In this document: one piece after another, positions 42,610-52,365 of the stretch
How the letters are laid out: each line of letters starts with the position of its first letter
How positions within the stretch are numbered: the stretch's first letter is position 1
DNA from: Enterobacter cloacae complex sp. ECNIH7
GTDB lineage: Bacteria; Pseudomonadota; Gammaproteobacteria; Enterobacterales; Enterobacteriaceae
Assembly (NCBI RefSeq): GCF_002208095.1
Contig: NZ_CP017990.1
Location: 1,984,001-2,048,000, forward strand
DNA length: 64,000 bases
Direction: 5' to 3'
Translations under genes and position numbers: made by a program
Notes under the pieces: model-generated
Told to the model about the DNA's origin: nothing
Seen by the model: only the letters and a program-made list of their open reading frames with translations
Databases searched by the model: none

Positions 42610-42864
42610 ATGAGATTTCTGCTTCTGGCGCTGGCGCTTCCCCTGGCTGCCTGCACCGCGAAAACAACCCCACCCGATGCGCCGAAACCGCCTCACGCTA
42701 TCGGTATGGCGAACCCGGCCTCCGTGTACTGCCTGGAGAAAGGCGGGGAACAGATCCCGGTTCAAAGCCCGCAGGGCGTACGCACGGAGTGCAAACTACC
42801 GGGCGGCGAAGTGATTGATGAATGGACGCTCTACCGTCGCGATCGTCCGCAACCCACCAGGTGA
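42610..42864 (+). CDS. yoaF: YoaF, small outer-membrane-type lipoprotein
   Basis: 84 residues. Lipobox LPLAAC with the lipidated Cys at position 17; the mature part has the DUF333 core IGMANPASVYCLEKGGEQIPVQ and GGEVIDEWTLYRRD, matching E. coli YoaF. There is no Asp at +2 after Cys, so outer-membrane sorting is expected. CAAGGATCAATGAG precedes the ATG at 42610; upstream codons are ignored. Divergent from dgcP. Confidence 0.9.
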   Translation: MRFLLLALALPLAACTAKTTPPDAPKPPHAIGMANPASVYCLEKGGEQIPVQSPQGVRTECKLPGGEVIDEWTLYRRDRPQPTR

Positions 42865-42944
42865 CAGACGTATATTGCCTGCGATACACTTCTCTTTAGG
42901 ATTATTCTTAGCCAGCCCCTGGCTACCGTTACCGTGAGAGAAGT

Positions 42945-43250
42945 ATGTTTCAGCTTAAACCGGGCAGCATGGCGATGATCATCGGTGCCCGCACGGCGTC
43001 AGGCCGTCGCAATATTGGTAAATCTGTTGAGCTGTTTGGCCTGTGTCAGCCCGGCCTGCGTTTCGTTAACCCGGTCAACGGCGTGATGACGCAATTACCC
43101 GCTACCGCCGATCGCGCGCTTTGGCTGGTGACTGGCGATGTTTATGCCTTTGACAATCAGCACGGCTTTGCCTTTGTCCGCGCCGAACATCTGATGCCGC
43201 TCACCCCCGATGAAGCGCCGCAAATGCTTGACGAGCTGGCGATCGGCTGA
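42945..43250 (+). CDS. Uncharacterised 101-residue soluble protein
   Basis: I do not recognise this protein. It begins MFQLKPGSMAMIIGARTASG and has a small beta-rich look (CQPGLRFVNPVNGVMTQLPAT, ALWLVTGDVYAFDNQHG) ending in an acidic helix TPDEAPQMLDELAIG, with no signal or TM. GAGAGAAGT precedes the ATG. Codon use is like its neighbours. Its stop abuts the yeaO stop with no space, so the two converge tail to tail. E. coli has no gene here. Confidence 0.75.
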   Translation: MFQLKPGSMAMIIGARTASGRRNIGKSVELFGLCQPGLRFVNPVNGVMTQLPATADRALWLVTGDVYAFDNQHGFAFVRAEHLMPLTPDEAPQMLDELAIG

Positions 43251-43595
43251 TCAGAGATGGCGCAGCCAGTCGGCTAATACCAGGGCGTGATTTTGCTTCG
43301 TGTCTTTGGCCGCGTAGAGCAGGGTGACGGTTTGCCTGTTCGCCAGCGTCGCAAGACGCATTCCCTCGTCAGCATGCTGCGCCAGCTCTTCCTTATAGGC
43401 CTTACTGAAGGCGGCGAAATCAATGGTTTCGCTATGAAAGGCCTTGCGTAATTCATTCGAGGGCGTGAGCGCTTTACACCATTCATCATACGCAAGGTCC
43501 GTCTTTTTAACCCCGCGCGGCCACAGTTTGTCCACCAGTACCCGATAGCCGTCGTCCGGGCCAGCCTGCTCGTATACGCGTTTGCATTGAATCAT
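43251..43595 (-). CDS. yeaO: YeaO, DUF488 protein
   Basis: 114 residues with the DUF488 signatures RVYEQAGPDDGYRVLVDKLWPRGVKK and LRKAFHSE plus VTLLYAAKD. The DUF488 fold has a conserved Arg/Cys-type pocket but no agreed function. Matches E. coli YeaO. Its start is 101 bp from the divergent amidotransferase-like gene and its end touches the 42945-43250 gene. Confidence 0.9.
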   Translation of the reverse strand: MIQCKRVYEQAGPDDGYRVLVDKLWPRGVKKTDLAYDEWCKALTPSNELRKAFHSETIDFAAFSKAYKEELAQHADEGMRLATLANRQTVTLLYAAKDTKQNHALVLADWLRHL

Positions 43596-43650
43596 AATTC
43601 CACCCTCCCAATTTAAGGTATTGTGATAATTGCAGAAGATCGGTAGTCTG

Positions 43651-43693
43651 AGGTTCCTTATGTTATCTGATAATACTCTGACATAAGGAACCT
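43651..43693. promoter_or_regulatory. Perfect 13-bp inverted repeat at the amidotransferase start
   Basis: AGGTTCCTTATGT (43651-43663) and ACATAAGGAACCT (43681-43693), separated by 17 bp that contain a -10-like GATAAT (43669-43674). The right arm includes the AAGGAA ribosome-binding site of the gene starting at 43697. It could be a regulator site flanking the -10 or, if transcription starts upstream, a hairpin hiding the ribosome-binding site. Confidence 0.6.
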
Positions 43694-43696
43694 TTC

Positions 43697-44404
43697 ATGG
43701 AACACCTCCCGGTTAAAACGACGCTGCGCATTGCGCTGGTTGGCGATTACAATCCCAGTGTTATTGCGCATCAGGCGATCCCGCTAGCCATTGACGACGC
43801 CGCCGCAGTCCTTGACCTCACCGCCGATTACGACTGGCTTGCCACCACGGAGCTGACAAGCCCTGAAGATCTGGTGGGCTACGATGCCATCTGGCTGGTG
43901 CCTGCCAGCCCCTATAAAAACACCGAGGCGGCTTTTATCGCCGCGCGCTATGCGCGTGAAAACGGCATTCCATTCCTTGGCACCTGCGGCGGATTCCAGC
44001 ACGCGCTGATTGAGTATGCCCGCAATGTGTTGGGCTGGGCCGATGCGGCACATGCCGAGACGGATACCGAAGGCACCATGGTGATTGCGCCGCTGGCCTG
44101 TTCGCTGGTGGAAAAAACCGATGCCATTGAGCTGCGCAAAAATACGCTGATCGCGAAAGCGTACGGCAAGCCGGAAATTGAAGAGGGCTATCACTGTAAC
44201 TATGGCGTGTCGCCGGCGTTTTCCCAGGCGCTGGAAAGCGGTGATATGCACGTTACGGGCTGGGACGAACAGGGGGAAATTCGCGCCGCAGAGCTGGTTA
44301 CGCATCCGTTCTTCGTGATTACCTTATTCCAGCACGAGCGTGCCGCGCTCGAAGGCCGCCCGGTCGTGCTGGTGCAGGCGATGCTGCGCGCGGCGCGCGG
44401 GTAG
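43697..44404 (+). CDS. CTP-synthase C-terminal-like class I glutamine amidotransferase
   Basis: 235 residues. The domain resembles the glutaminase half of CTP synthase alone: IALVGDYN opening, DAIWLVPASPYKN (oxyanion side), nucleophile Cys in FLGTCGGFQHALIEYARNVLG, and His/Glu in the ITLFQHERAALEG segment. There is no synthetase domain, so the role is not CTP formation as such; the substrate and partner are unknown. AAGGAA lies six bases ahead of the ATG, inside an inverted repeat. It is convergent with nimT and not present at this place in E. coli. Confidence 0.82.
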   Translation: MEHLPVKTTLRIALVGDYNPSVIAHQAIPLAIDDAAAVLDLTADYDWLATTELTSPEDLVGYDAIWLVPASPYKNTEAAFIAARYARENGIPFLGTCGGFQHALIEYARNVLGWADAAHAETDTEGTMVIAPLACSLVEKTDAIELRKNTLIAKAYGKPEIEEGYHCNYGVSPAFSQALESGDMHVTGWDEQGEIRAAELVTHPFFVITLFQHERAALEGRPVVLVQAMLRAARG

Positions 44405-44429
44405 GAAAAGGCAGACCAGATGGTCTGCC
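44405..44429 (-). terminator. Terminator after nimT
   Basis: GGCAGACC-AGAT-GGTCTGCC, followed on the minus strand by TTTT. Shared by the convergent amidotransferase gene. Confidence 0.7.
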
Positions 44430-44436
44430 ACACTGT

Positions 44437-45624
44437 TTAACGGGGCGCGATCTCGCGGTCTCGCCCGGCAAGCACGCCGCAGAGCGCCATTATCACGGCG
44501 GCCAGGGCGCAGCCCAGAAGCGGGATCCGCCAGTCTCCCGCGCTATCGTGAATTTTCCCCATCAGCGGAGGGCCGCAGGCGGCGAGCAGATAGCCAATCG
44601 ACTGCGCCATGCCGGACAGCGCCGCAGCCTGGTGCGCAGAGCTGGCGCGCAGGCCGATGAACGTCAGGCCGAGGATCATCGTTGCTCCAGAGCCGAAGCC
44701 AAACACCAGCGTCCACATCACCGCCATGTCAGGCATAAACCATAGCCCCGCCGCGCTTACCGCGCACATCAGCGCCACCGCACCTGCGATCCCCCGCTGA
44801 TCTTTCAGACGGTGGAGTACCAGAGGAACGGCAAGCCCCGGCACGGCCGTGGCCAGCTGCAACAGCCCGTGCACCGAGCCGGCCTGCGCTTCGCTGTAGC
44901 CGTGGCTGAGCAATATCGCCGGCAGCCAGCCGATGATGACGTAGTAAATCAGCGAGTTAATCCCCAAAAAGAGCGTTACCTGCCAGGCAAGGGCCGAGCG
45001 CCAGATGGCGCGATTATGCAGCGCGCCAGCGCCCGTTACCGTCGCAACGTGTTTCTGACGCCACTGCGGCAGCCAGAGCAGCAGCGCGACCAGCGGAAAC
45101 GCCATCAGCATCAGCAGCGCGCCATGCCAGCCCGCGCTACCCTGCGCCAGGGGAACAATCATCGCTGAGCCAAAGGCCGCCGAGACGCCCATCGTCAGGG
45201 AATAGGCTCCGGTGAGTCGGGCTACCTGGCCCGGGAAGTCACGCTTAATTAATCCGGGTAACAGCACGTTACCGAGCGCAATCCCGCAGCCGATGACCGC
45301 CGTTCCGATGAAAAGCAGCGCGGCGGAAGGCAGCGAGCGAAGTGCAATTCCGGCGCAAATCAGCAGCAGGGCGACAAACAGGCTGCGCTCCATGCCGATA
45401 CGTCGGGCAACGCCTGCGGCAAGCGGTGAGACAAGGGCGAAAGCCAGCAGGGGCAGGGTGGTCAGCAGACCGGTTTGCGCCGTGCTTAAGCCATAATCAA
45501 GACGAATAGTGTCGAGCAGCGGGGCTGCGCCGGTAAAGGTGACGCGAAGCGTAGTGGCAATCATCAGGATGCCTGCAATTAACAGCGCGCCGTGTTTTCC
45601 TGAGGTGCGAATAGCAGTAGTCAT
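44437..45624 (-). CDS. nimT: MFS transporter NimT (YeaN), cyanate-permease type
   Basis: 395 residues with 12 predicted TM helices, CynX/NimT family. E. coli NimT exports 2-nitroimidazole. Conserved segments include LRVTFTGAAPLLDTIRLDYGLSTAQTGLLTTLPL near the N-terminus and the R-D-rich loop after TM2-3 (AAGVARRIGMERS). It is divergent from nimR, its repressor in E. coli, across 99 bp. Confidence 0.92.
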   Translation of the reverse strand: MTTAIRTSGKHGALLIAGILMIATTLRVTFTGAAPLLDTIRLDYGLSTAQTGLLTTLPLLAFALVSPLAAGVARRIGMERSLFVALLLICAGIALRSLPSAALLFIGTAVIGCGIALGNVLLPGLIKRDFPGQVARLTGAYSLTMGVSAAFGSAMIVPLAQGSAGWHGALLMLMAFPLVALLLWLPQWRQKHVATVTGAGALHNRAIWRSALAWQVTLFLGINSLIYYVIIGWLPAILLSHGYSEAQAGSVHGLLQLATAVPGLAVPLVLHRLKDQRGIAGAVALMCAVSAAGLWFMPDMAVMWTLVFGFGSGATMILGLTFIGLRASSAHQAAALSGMAQSIGYLLAACGPPLMGKIHDSAGDWRIPLLGCALAAVIMALCGVLAGRDREIAPR

Positions 45625-45659
45625 TATGTTCTCATACGTTCAAGCGAGCGCACACAATA

Positions 45660-45715
45660 CCGATTTTCCAGGCGGTTGAAATCAGGCTAAAATGACAGTT
45701 TATCGCTAAAATCGG
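45660..45715. promoter_or_regulatory. Widely spaced inverted repeat between nimT and nimR
   Basis: CCGATTTT (45660-45667) and AAAATCGG (45708-45715) are perfect inverted arms separated by 40 bp, each arm close to one of the two divergent starts. A pair of NimR half-sites is a plausible reading but not shown. Confidence 0.4.
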
Positions 45716-45723
45716 ACAAACTG

Positions 45724-46515
45724 ATGATTGGTCTGGGACTGGACGGCTATGATCCCGATAGCCAGCACGATGCGGCCGTCGCATTTCGCATCCGCGTGGT
45801 GGCGGAGGAACAGTATATTCCCCGACATCATCACCGTAAGGGGCAGCTCATTCTGGCCCTCGGCGGCGCGATCACCTGCGAAGTGGAAAATGCCATGCTG
45901 ATGGTTCCGCCCCAGTACGCCGTCTGGATCCCCGGCCAAATGCCGCACAGCAACAGGGCTACCCCGGGGGCGCAGCTCTGCTTTTTGTTCATTGAACCGG
46001 GGGCGGCAAGCTTGCCCGACCGCTGCTGCACCCTGAAAATCTCCCCTCTGGTGCGGGAACTGATTTTATCCCTGGCGGAAAAATCGCGTGAACAGCTCTC
46101 TCTTGCGGCCACGTCGCGCCTGGTGGACGTTCTGTTTGACGAGCTGCCGCTCCAGCGTCAGGAGCATCTTCAGCTGCCCGTCTCGCCCCATGCTAAAATT
46201 CGGCTGATGAGCGAGAAAATGGCGGAAGAGCCCGCCGCCTGGCAGACGCTGACGCAGTGGGCGAGCCACTTTGCCATGAGCGAACGCAGCCTGGCGCGGC
46301 TGGTGGTGAAAGAGACCGGTTTAAGCTTTCGCCGCTGGCGCCACCAGCTGCAGCTGATTGTGGCCTTACAGCATTTGATTGGTGGGAAATCGGTACAGCA
46401 GGTGGCACAGTCACTCGGCTATGACTCTACCACCGCGTTTATCACCATGTTCAGGAAGGGACTCGGCCAGACGCCGGCGCGTTATATGGCCAGCCTGACT
46501 ACGACTTCCCAATAA
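45724..46515 (+). CDS. nimR: AraC-family regulator NimR (YeaM)
   Basis: 263 residues. N-terminal cupin-like sensor ([21 protein letters not shown]) and C-terminal double helix-turn-helix with [26 protein letters not shown] and [29 protein letters not shown]. coli NimR represses nimT. The start ATG at 45724 follows the inverted repeat by eight bases. Its 3' end overlaps the yeaL 3' end by 17 bases (convergent). Confidence 0.92.
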   Translation: MIGLGLDGYDPDSQHDAAVAFRIRVVAEEQYIPRHHHRKGQLILALGGAITCEVENAMLMVPPQYAVWIPGQMPHSNRATPGAQLCFLFIEPGAASLPDRCCTLKISPLVRELILSLAEKSREQLSLAATSRLVDVLFDELPLQRQEHLQLPVSPHAKIRLMSEKMAEEPAAWQTLTQWASHFAMSERSLARLVVKETGLSFRRWRHQLQLIVALQHLIGGKSVQQVAQSLGYDSTTAFITMFRKGLGQTPARYMASLTTTSQ

Positions 46516-46945
46516 ACAGAGAGACAAGGCCTGCCGCAATCAGCGGCCCCACCGGAACGCCGCGAAAGAGCGCCACGCCCAGCACGGTGCCCACCAGCAG
46601 ACCCGCCACCAGCGAGGGCTGGCTGCTCATCAGCGTAACGCCGCGTCCGCCCAGCCATGACACAAAAATCCCCACCGCGATCGCCACCAGCGATTTCCAG
46701 TTTACAAACGAATGCAGCAGCGTTGAGGCGGGAAGCGTGCCGCTGGCGATGGGCGCCATTACCCCGATGGTTAAGATGATGATCCCGATGGTGAGGCCCT
46801 GTTTTTCTATCCACGGGAAAAAGCTATTTAACGGGGTCACGCGAACAATAATCAGCACCAGAATCGAGATGGCGACGGTGGTGTTATGGCTGACAAAGCC
46901 GAGCGCGGCGAGTGCCAGAAGAATGAGAAGAGTAGGGTCAAGCAT
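46499..46945 (-). CDS. yeaL: YeaL, DUF441 membrane protein
   Basis: 148 residues with about four TM helices ([59 protein letters not shown] and a C-terminal span). DUF441 has no assigned function. Matches E. coli YeaL. It is divergent from yoaI. Confidence 0.92.
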   Translation of the reverse strand: MLDPTLLILLALAALGFVSHNTTVAISILVLIIVRVTPLNSFFPWIEKQGLTIGIIILTIGVMAPIASGTLPASTLLHSFVNWKSLVAIAVGIFVSWLGGRGVTLMSSQPSLVAGLLVGTVLGVALFRGVPVGPLIAAGLVSLFIGKS

Positions 46946-47025
46946 AGGGAATCCTTGCCAAAATAATTAACCTGCTTACTGTACGCGCAAACGCGGCGGA
47001 GGACAGTTTTAAAAAGATTATAGTG

Positions 47026-47043
47026 CTGTCATAACCTTGTCAT
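47026..47043 (+). promoter_or_regulatory. Pho box upstream of yoaI
   Basis: CTGTCAT-AACC-TTGTCAT, two 7-bp direct repeats with a 4-bp gap, 15 of 18 to the PhoB consensus. An AT-rich GATTAAAA follows eight bases later as -10 region. As I recall, yoaI has been reported as phosphate- (PhoB-) and PhoP-responsive in E. coli. Confidence 0.7.
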
Positions 47044-47090
47044 TTACGCGGATTAAAACGAAGGCAGATATCGCAAAAGGGGTCGCCATC

Positions 47091-47195
47091 ATGAACGATC
47101 ACATGTTTGTGGAAACGCTGATTATCTCCTCATCGTTTTTCGCTATTGCCGTTATTCTCATCGCCTCCGTGCTGTTTCTGGAAAGAAAAGGCTGA
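47091..47195 (+). CDS. yoaI: YoaI, 34-residue membrane peptide
   Basis: Reads [20 protein letters not shown] followed by [15 protein letters not shown]. coli YoaI is [20 protein letters not shown] then VILVLSVLLIERG, the same length. One TM helix after an acidic N-terminus and a basic end. AAAAGGGG lies about nine bases ahead of the ATG. Function unknown; in E. coli it is induced in phosphate and Mg2+ limitation. The window holds its likely regulators' genes phoPQ about 18 kb away. Confidence 0.92.
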   Translation: MNDHMFVETLIISSSFFAIAVILIASVLFLERKG

Positions 47196-47215
47196 CAGGT
47201 CGTCAGCCATCACGG

Positions 47216-47716
47216 TTACGCTTTGTGGAAGGTCACCAGCTCAGGACGGGCGATGCGCAGGTAATCCTGGGTATCCATAATCACGGATTTCTCCAGCAGG
47301 CCGGCGTTAAAGGCGATTTCGTCAAAACGCTCGAACAGCAGCGGGTCGGCAACCAGCGCCAAATCAGGATGGAAGCTAAAGGGTGGGATCGCGCCGAAAA
47401 CGCAGGCGGTCAGGGTATCGACCTCAGCCGGGCTGGCGAGGGAGGCCTTCAGCCCGCCAAAATGGCGGGCAAGCTGGCTCAGGTCGGCCTGCAGATCGGC
47501 GGCGAGGATAGCCAGAACGTGTTTTTTTACGCCGTTTCCCTTCACCTTGCAGACGAGGGCCTTTGCGCCTTGTCGCAGATCGGTCCCGCGAATTTCACTT
47601 ACCGCTTCACATTTTCCGACCGCCTCGTGCTCCATGACGCGAAACCGCGCGCCCTGCTCGGTGAGTAAGGTAATCAGTTGCTGGTGGGTGCCTGTTCCAA
47701 TAACGTCGTCAGTCAT
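47216..47716 (-). CDS. yeaK: YeaK, YbaK/ProX-type editing-domain protein
   Basis: 166 residues of the INS/YbaK superfamily of free-standing aminoacyl-tRNA editing domains. E. coli YeaK is reported to hydrolyse mischarged Ser-tRNA species. Characteristic segments are GAKALVCKVKGNGVKKHVLAIL (with the conserved Lys), and GCVFGAIPPFSFHPDLALVADP. Its upstream side faces yeaH after 99 bp; E. coli has cdgI and dgcJ in that gap. Confidence 0.9.
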   Translation of the reverse strand: MTDDVIGTGTHQQLITLLTEQGARFRVMEHEAVGKCEAVSEIRGTDLRQGAKALVCKVKGNGVKKHVLAILAADLQADLSQLARHFGGLKASLASPAEVDTLTACVFGAIPPFSFHPDLALVADPLLFERFDEIAFNAGLLEKSVIMDTQDYLRIARPELVTFHKA

Positions 47717-47781
47717 AACGATTTTCCCGGTGATAATCCAGTATGCAGCGTTCTACATTAGCACGGGATGAACGGGGTCGA

Positions 47782-47812
47782 AAGAAAACAGCCAGCGCGT
47801 TCGCTGGCTGTT
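47782..47812 (-). terminator. Terminator after yeaH
   Basis: Perfect 11-bp arms AACAGCCAGCG / CGCTGGCTGTT around CGTT; on the minus strand TTTTCTTTC follows. It ends the yeaG-yeaH operon three bases before... within the tail of the transcript. Confidence 0.82.
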
Positions 47813-47815
47813 GGA

Positions 47816-49167
<1,352 letters not shown>

Positions 49168-49174
49168 CTTGTTT

Positions 49175-51109
49175 TTAAGACGATTTACGCACGCGCAGAT
49201 ACCATTCGCAGAGCAGGCGGACCTGCTTGCGGGTGTAGCCTTTTTCCATCATACGGTCGACAAAGTCGTCGTGCTTTTTCTGCTCATCGGTTGAGGTTTT
49301 GGCGTTAAACGAGATCACCGGCAGCAGCTCTTCGGTATTGGAGAACATTTTCTTCTCAATGACCGTGCGCAGCTTCTCGTAGCTGGTCCAGTTCGGATTT
49401 CGCCCGTTGTTATGCGCTCTGGCGCGCAGGACGAAGTTCACAATCTCGTTACGGAAGTCTTTCGGGTTGCTGATCCCGGCAGGCTTCTCGATTTTTTCCA
49501 GCTCCGCGTTCAGGGATTCACGGTCAAACAGCTGGCCGGTATCCGGGTCGCGGTACTCCTGATCCTGGATCCAGAAGTCAGCATAGGTGACGTAACGGTC
49601 GAAAATGTTCTGCCCGTATTCTGAATAGGATTCCAGGTAGGCCGTCTGGATCTCTTTGCCAATGAACTCGGCGTATTTCGGGATCAGGTAACCTTTGAGG
49701 AACTCAAGGTAGCGTTCAGCCTGCTCCTGCGGGAACTGCTCGCGTTCGATTTGCTGCTCCAGCACGTAGAACAGATGAACCGGGTTGGCCGCCACTTCCG
49801 CATGGTCGAAGTTAAAGACGCGGGAGAGGATCTTAAACGCGAAACGCGTGGACAGACCGTTCATCCCCTCGTCGACGCCAGCGTAATCGCGGTACTCCTG
49901 ATACGACTTCGCTTTCGGGTCGGTATCTTTCAGGCTTTCACCGTCATAGACGCGCATTTTCGAATAGATGCTCGAGTTTTCCGGCTCTTTCAGACGCGAA
50001 AGGATGGAGAAGCGCGACAGCGTTTCCAGCGTTCCCGGTGCGCAAGGAGCGTGCACCAGCTCGCTGTGGTTAAGCAGTTTCTCGTAAATTTTGATCTCTT
50101 CGGAGATCCGCAGGCAATAAGGCACCTTGACGATGTACACGCGGTCAAGGAAGGCCTCATTGTTTTTGTTATTACGGAAGGTCACCCATTCAGATTCGTT
50201 CGAGTGGGCGAGAATAATCCCGTTAAACGGCAGGGCGGAGATACCTTCCGTCCCGTTGTAGTTGCCTTCCTGCGTAGCCGTCAGCAGGGGATGCAGCACT
50301 TTAATCGGTGCTTTAAACATCTCGACGAATTCCATAATCCCCTGGTTCGCACGGCACAGCGCGCCTGAGTAACCGTAGGCGTCCGGATCGTTTTGCGCGA
50401 AGTTTTCCAGCTTACGGATATCGACTTTACCTACCAGAGCCGAGATATCCTGGTTGTTCTCATCACCCGGTTCTGTTTTGGCGATGGCGATCTGCTCAAG
50501 GATAGACGGCCAGACCTTCACCACGCGGAATTTGGTGATGTCGCCACCAAACTCGTGCAGGCGTTTTGCCGCCCACGGCGACATGATGGTCCCGAGATAG
50601 CGACGCGGGATGCCATACTCTTTATCCAGAATCTGCGCGTCTTCCTGCGGATTGAACAGGCACAGCGGATGGTCGTTCACCGGGCTGCGTTCACCGTTGG
50701 CGCTCAGCACATAGATAGGGACGCGCTGCATCAGCGACTTCAGGCGTTCAGCCAGCGAGGATTTACCGCCACCCACCGGGCCGAGTAAATAGAGGATCTG
50801 TTTCTTCTCTTCCAGACCCTGAGCGGCATGCTTCAGATAGGAGACAATCTGTTCGATGGCATCTTCCATACCATAGAACTCTTCAAACGCCGGGTATCGG
50901 GCGACCACCCGATTCGAAAAGAGACGGGAAAGCCGAGGCTCCAGGGCAGTGTCAACCATGTTTGGCTCACCAATAGCCATCAATAGCCGTTCTGCCGCAT
51001 TGGCATAGGCACTGCGATCTTGCCGACAGATGGTAAGAAACTCCTGCAGTGTGAACTCTTCGTCCTTGGCAGCTTCATAGCGCTGGCGATAGTGATCGAA
51101 TATATTCAT
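49175..51109 (-). CDS. yeaG: PrkA-type serine protein kinase YeaG
   Basis: 644 residues, E. coli length. N-terminal AAA domain with Walker A LLGPVGGGKSSLAERL (about residue 109) and HSNESEWVTFRNNKNNEAFLDRV (sensor region), and C-terminal PrkA kinase-like domain. Cytoplasmic stress kinase, in E. coli needed for survival and metabolic silencing in prolonged nitrogen starvation. It forms an operon with yeaH. The start MNIFDHYRQRYEAAKDEEF has AAAGGAC ahead. Confidence 0.96.
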   Translation of the reverse strand: MNIFDHYRQRYEAAKDEEFTLQEFLTICRQDRSAYANAAERLLMAIGEPNMVDTALEPRLSRLFSNRVVARYPAFEEFYGMEDAIEQIVSYLKHAAQGLEEKKQILYLLGPVGGGKSSLAERLKSLMQRVPIYVLSANGERSPVNDHPLCLFNPQEDAQILDKEYGIPRRYLGTIMSPWAAKRLHEFGGDITKFRVVKVWPSILEQIAIAKTEPGDENNQDISALVGKVDIRKLENFAQNDPDAYGYSGALCRANQGIMEFVEMFKAPIKVLHPLLTATQEGNYNGTEGISALPFNGIILAHSNESEWVTFRNNKNNEAFLDRVYIVKVPYCLRISEEIKIYEKLLNHSELVHAPCAPGTLETLSRFSILSRLKEPENSSIYSKMRVYDGESLKDTDPKAKSYQEYRDYAGVDEGMNGLSTRFAFKILSRVFNFDHAEVAANPVHLFYVLEQQIEREQFPQEQAERYLEFLKGYLIPKYAEFIGKEIQTAYLESYSEYGQNIFDRYVTYADFWIQDQEYRDPDTGQLFDRESLNAELEKIEKPAGISNPKDFRNEIVNFVLRARAHNNGRNPNWTSYEKLRTVIEKKMFSNTEELLPVISFNAKTSTDEQKKHDDFVDRMMEKGYTRKQVRLLCEWYLRVRKSS

Positions 51110-51540
51110 GGCATGCCGTCCTTTCGTTTTTTAGCACAGGATAAGAGCCGTTCGTATGAGTAGTGGAGGCTCCCGGAAGAGAATCTCTCGCACCTCACTG
51201 CCAGAGCAGCAACCTGTGTGCCAGGTCAGACGCTAAGAACCGCAGGGTGTTCAGGAAAACTCTTCTTAAATTAAAGCGTAGATGGCATTTGCAAAACTTG
51301 CATGCCCAGAAAATCTACTTTCAATGACATATCAATAACTCATCCAAAAATTTCCACTGTCGTTATAAGACAAATGCACGTTTTTCATTCAGTGGTCATA
51401 TAAATGAAAGCGGGTTGTCATCTGAAAAGTTAAAAATAACGGGTTAATCAGACTGATTAGCAGGCAAAAAATTTTGGGATGTACGGGAATGGCGGTTACA
51501 CTTCATCCGCTGATTATTTGACTACAGGAAAGAATGGATT
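51110..51540. promoter_or_regulatory. AT-rich divergent control region yeaG / mipA
   Basis: About 430 bp without a gene. It must hold both promoters. Two palindromes stand out: a near-palindrome GGCATTTGCAA...TTGCATGCC at 51284-51306 and the perfect TAATCAG-A-CTGATTA at 51445-51459, whose half CTGATTA recurs at 51510-51516 just ahead of mipA. I find no convincing sigma-54 promoter for yeaG (best match has wrong spacing). Confidence 0.5.
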
Positions 51541-52287
51541 GTGACCAAACTCAAACTTCTGGCATTAGGCATCTTTGCCGCGACCGCAGTGAACACCGCA
51601 CAGGCGGAAAGTCAGTGGACGGTTGGCGCGGGTGTTGGCGTCATTAACAGCCCGTATAAACAGTATGACCGTGATGTTTATCCTGTTCCCGTTATCACCT
51701 ATGAAGGCGACAACGTCTGGTTCCGCGGGCTCGGCGGCGGCTACTATCTCTGGAACGATAAGGCCGATAAGCTCTCCATCATGGCCTACTACGACCCAAC
51801 GCACTTCAAGCCGGGTGACAGCGACAGCCATGCGCTTCGCCAGCTCGACAAGCGTAAAAGCACCATGATGGCCGGGCTCTCTTATGTACATAACACCGAG
51901 TATGGCTTCCTGCGTACGGCCCTGGCGGGTGATACGCTGGATAACAGCAACGGCTTTATCTGGGATCTGGCGTGGTTGTACCGCTACACCAACGGCGGGC
52001 TCACCCTGACGCCGGGTATCGGTGTGCAGTACAACAGCGAGAACTACAACGACTACTATTACGGCGTCTCTAAAAACGAGTCCCGCCGCAGTGGTCTGAA
52101 AAGCTACAGTGCAGATGACGGCTGGGATCCTTACCTGGAGCTGACCGCGAGCTACAACTTCCTTGGCGACTGGAGCGTGTACGGTACCGGCCGCTATGAG
52201 CGTCTGAGCGACGAAGTGAAGGATAGCCCGATGGTCGATAAGTCCTGGGCAGGCATCTTCTCTGTGGGTGTGAGCTACAAGTTCTGA
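51541..52287 (+). CDS. mipA: MltA-interacting protein MipA, outer-membrane beta-barrel
   Basis: 248 residues. Signal peptide about 1-22 (ending VNTAQA), then a MipA/OmpV beta-barrel with alternating aromatic strands and the C-terminal Phe (SVGVSYKF) used by the Bam machinery. In E. coli it bridges MltA and PBP1B; homologues influence antibiotic uptake. The start is GTG (GTGACCAAACTCAAA) with AGGAAAG nine bases ahead. In E. coli yeaE follows; here the terminator and yeaD come next. Confidence 0.93.
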   Translation: MTKLKLLALGIFAATAVNTAQAESQWTVGAGVGVINSPYKQYDRDVYPVPVITYEGDNVWFRGLGGGYYLWNDKADKLSIMAYYDPTHFKPGDSDSHALRQLDKRKSTMMAGLSYVHNTEYGFLRTALAGDTLDNSNGFIWDLAWLYRYTNGGLTLTPGIGVQYNSENYNDYYYGVSKNESRRSGLKSYSADDGWDPYLELTASYNFLGDWSVYGTGRYERLSDEVKDSPMVDKSWAGIFSVGVSYKF

Positions 52288-52318
52288 TTGCGCACTAATA
52301 TCGTGCAATTGATGCATT

Positions 52319-52346
52319 AAAACGGGGCGCTTGCGCCCCGTTTGCT
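52319..52346. terminator. Terminator between convergent mipA and yeaD
   Basis: AAACGGGGCGC-tt-GCGCCCCGTTT with short T-rich flanks; it can act on both genes. Confidence 0.75.
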
Positions 52347-52365
52347 TTAGCGTGGTGCAGAGAAT

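Noticed and set aside
51284-51306. Sigma-54 promoter for yeaG on the minus strand (GGGCATGCAAGTTTTGC)
   Set aside because: The GG and GC elements are 12 bp apart instead of 10, and the sequence is better described as a near-palindrome.
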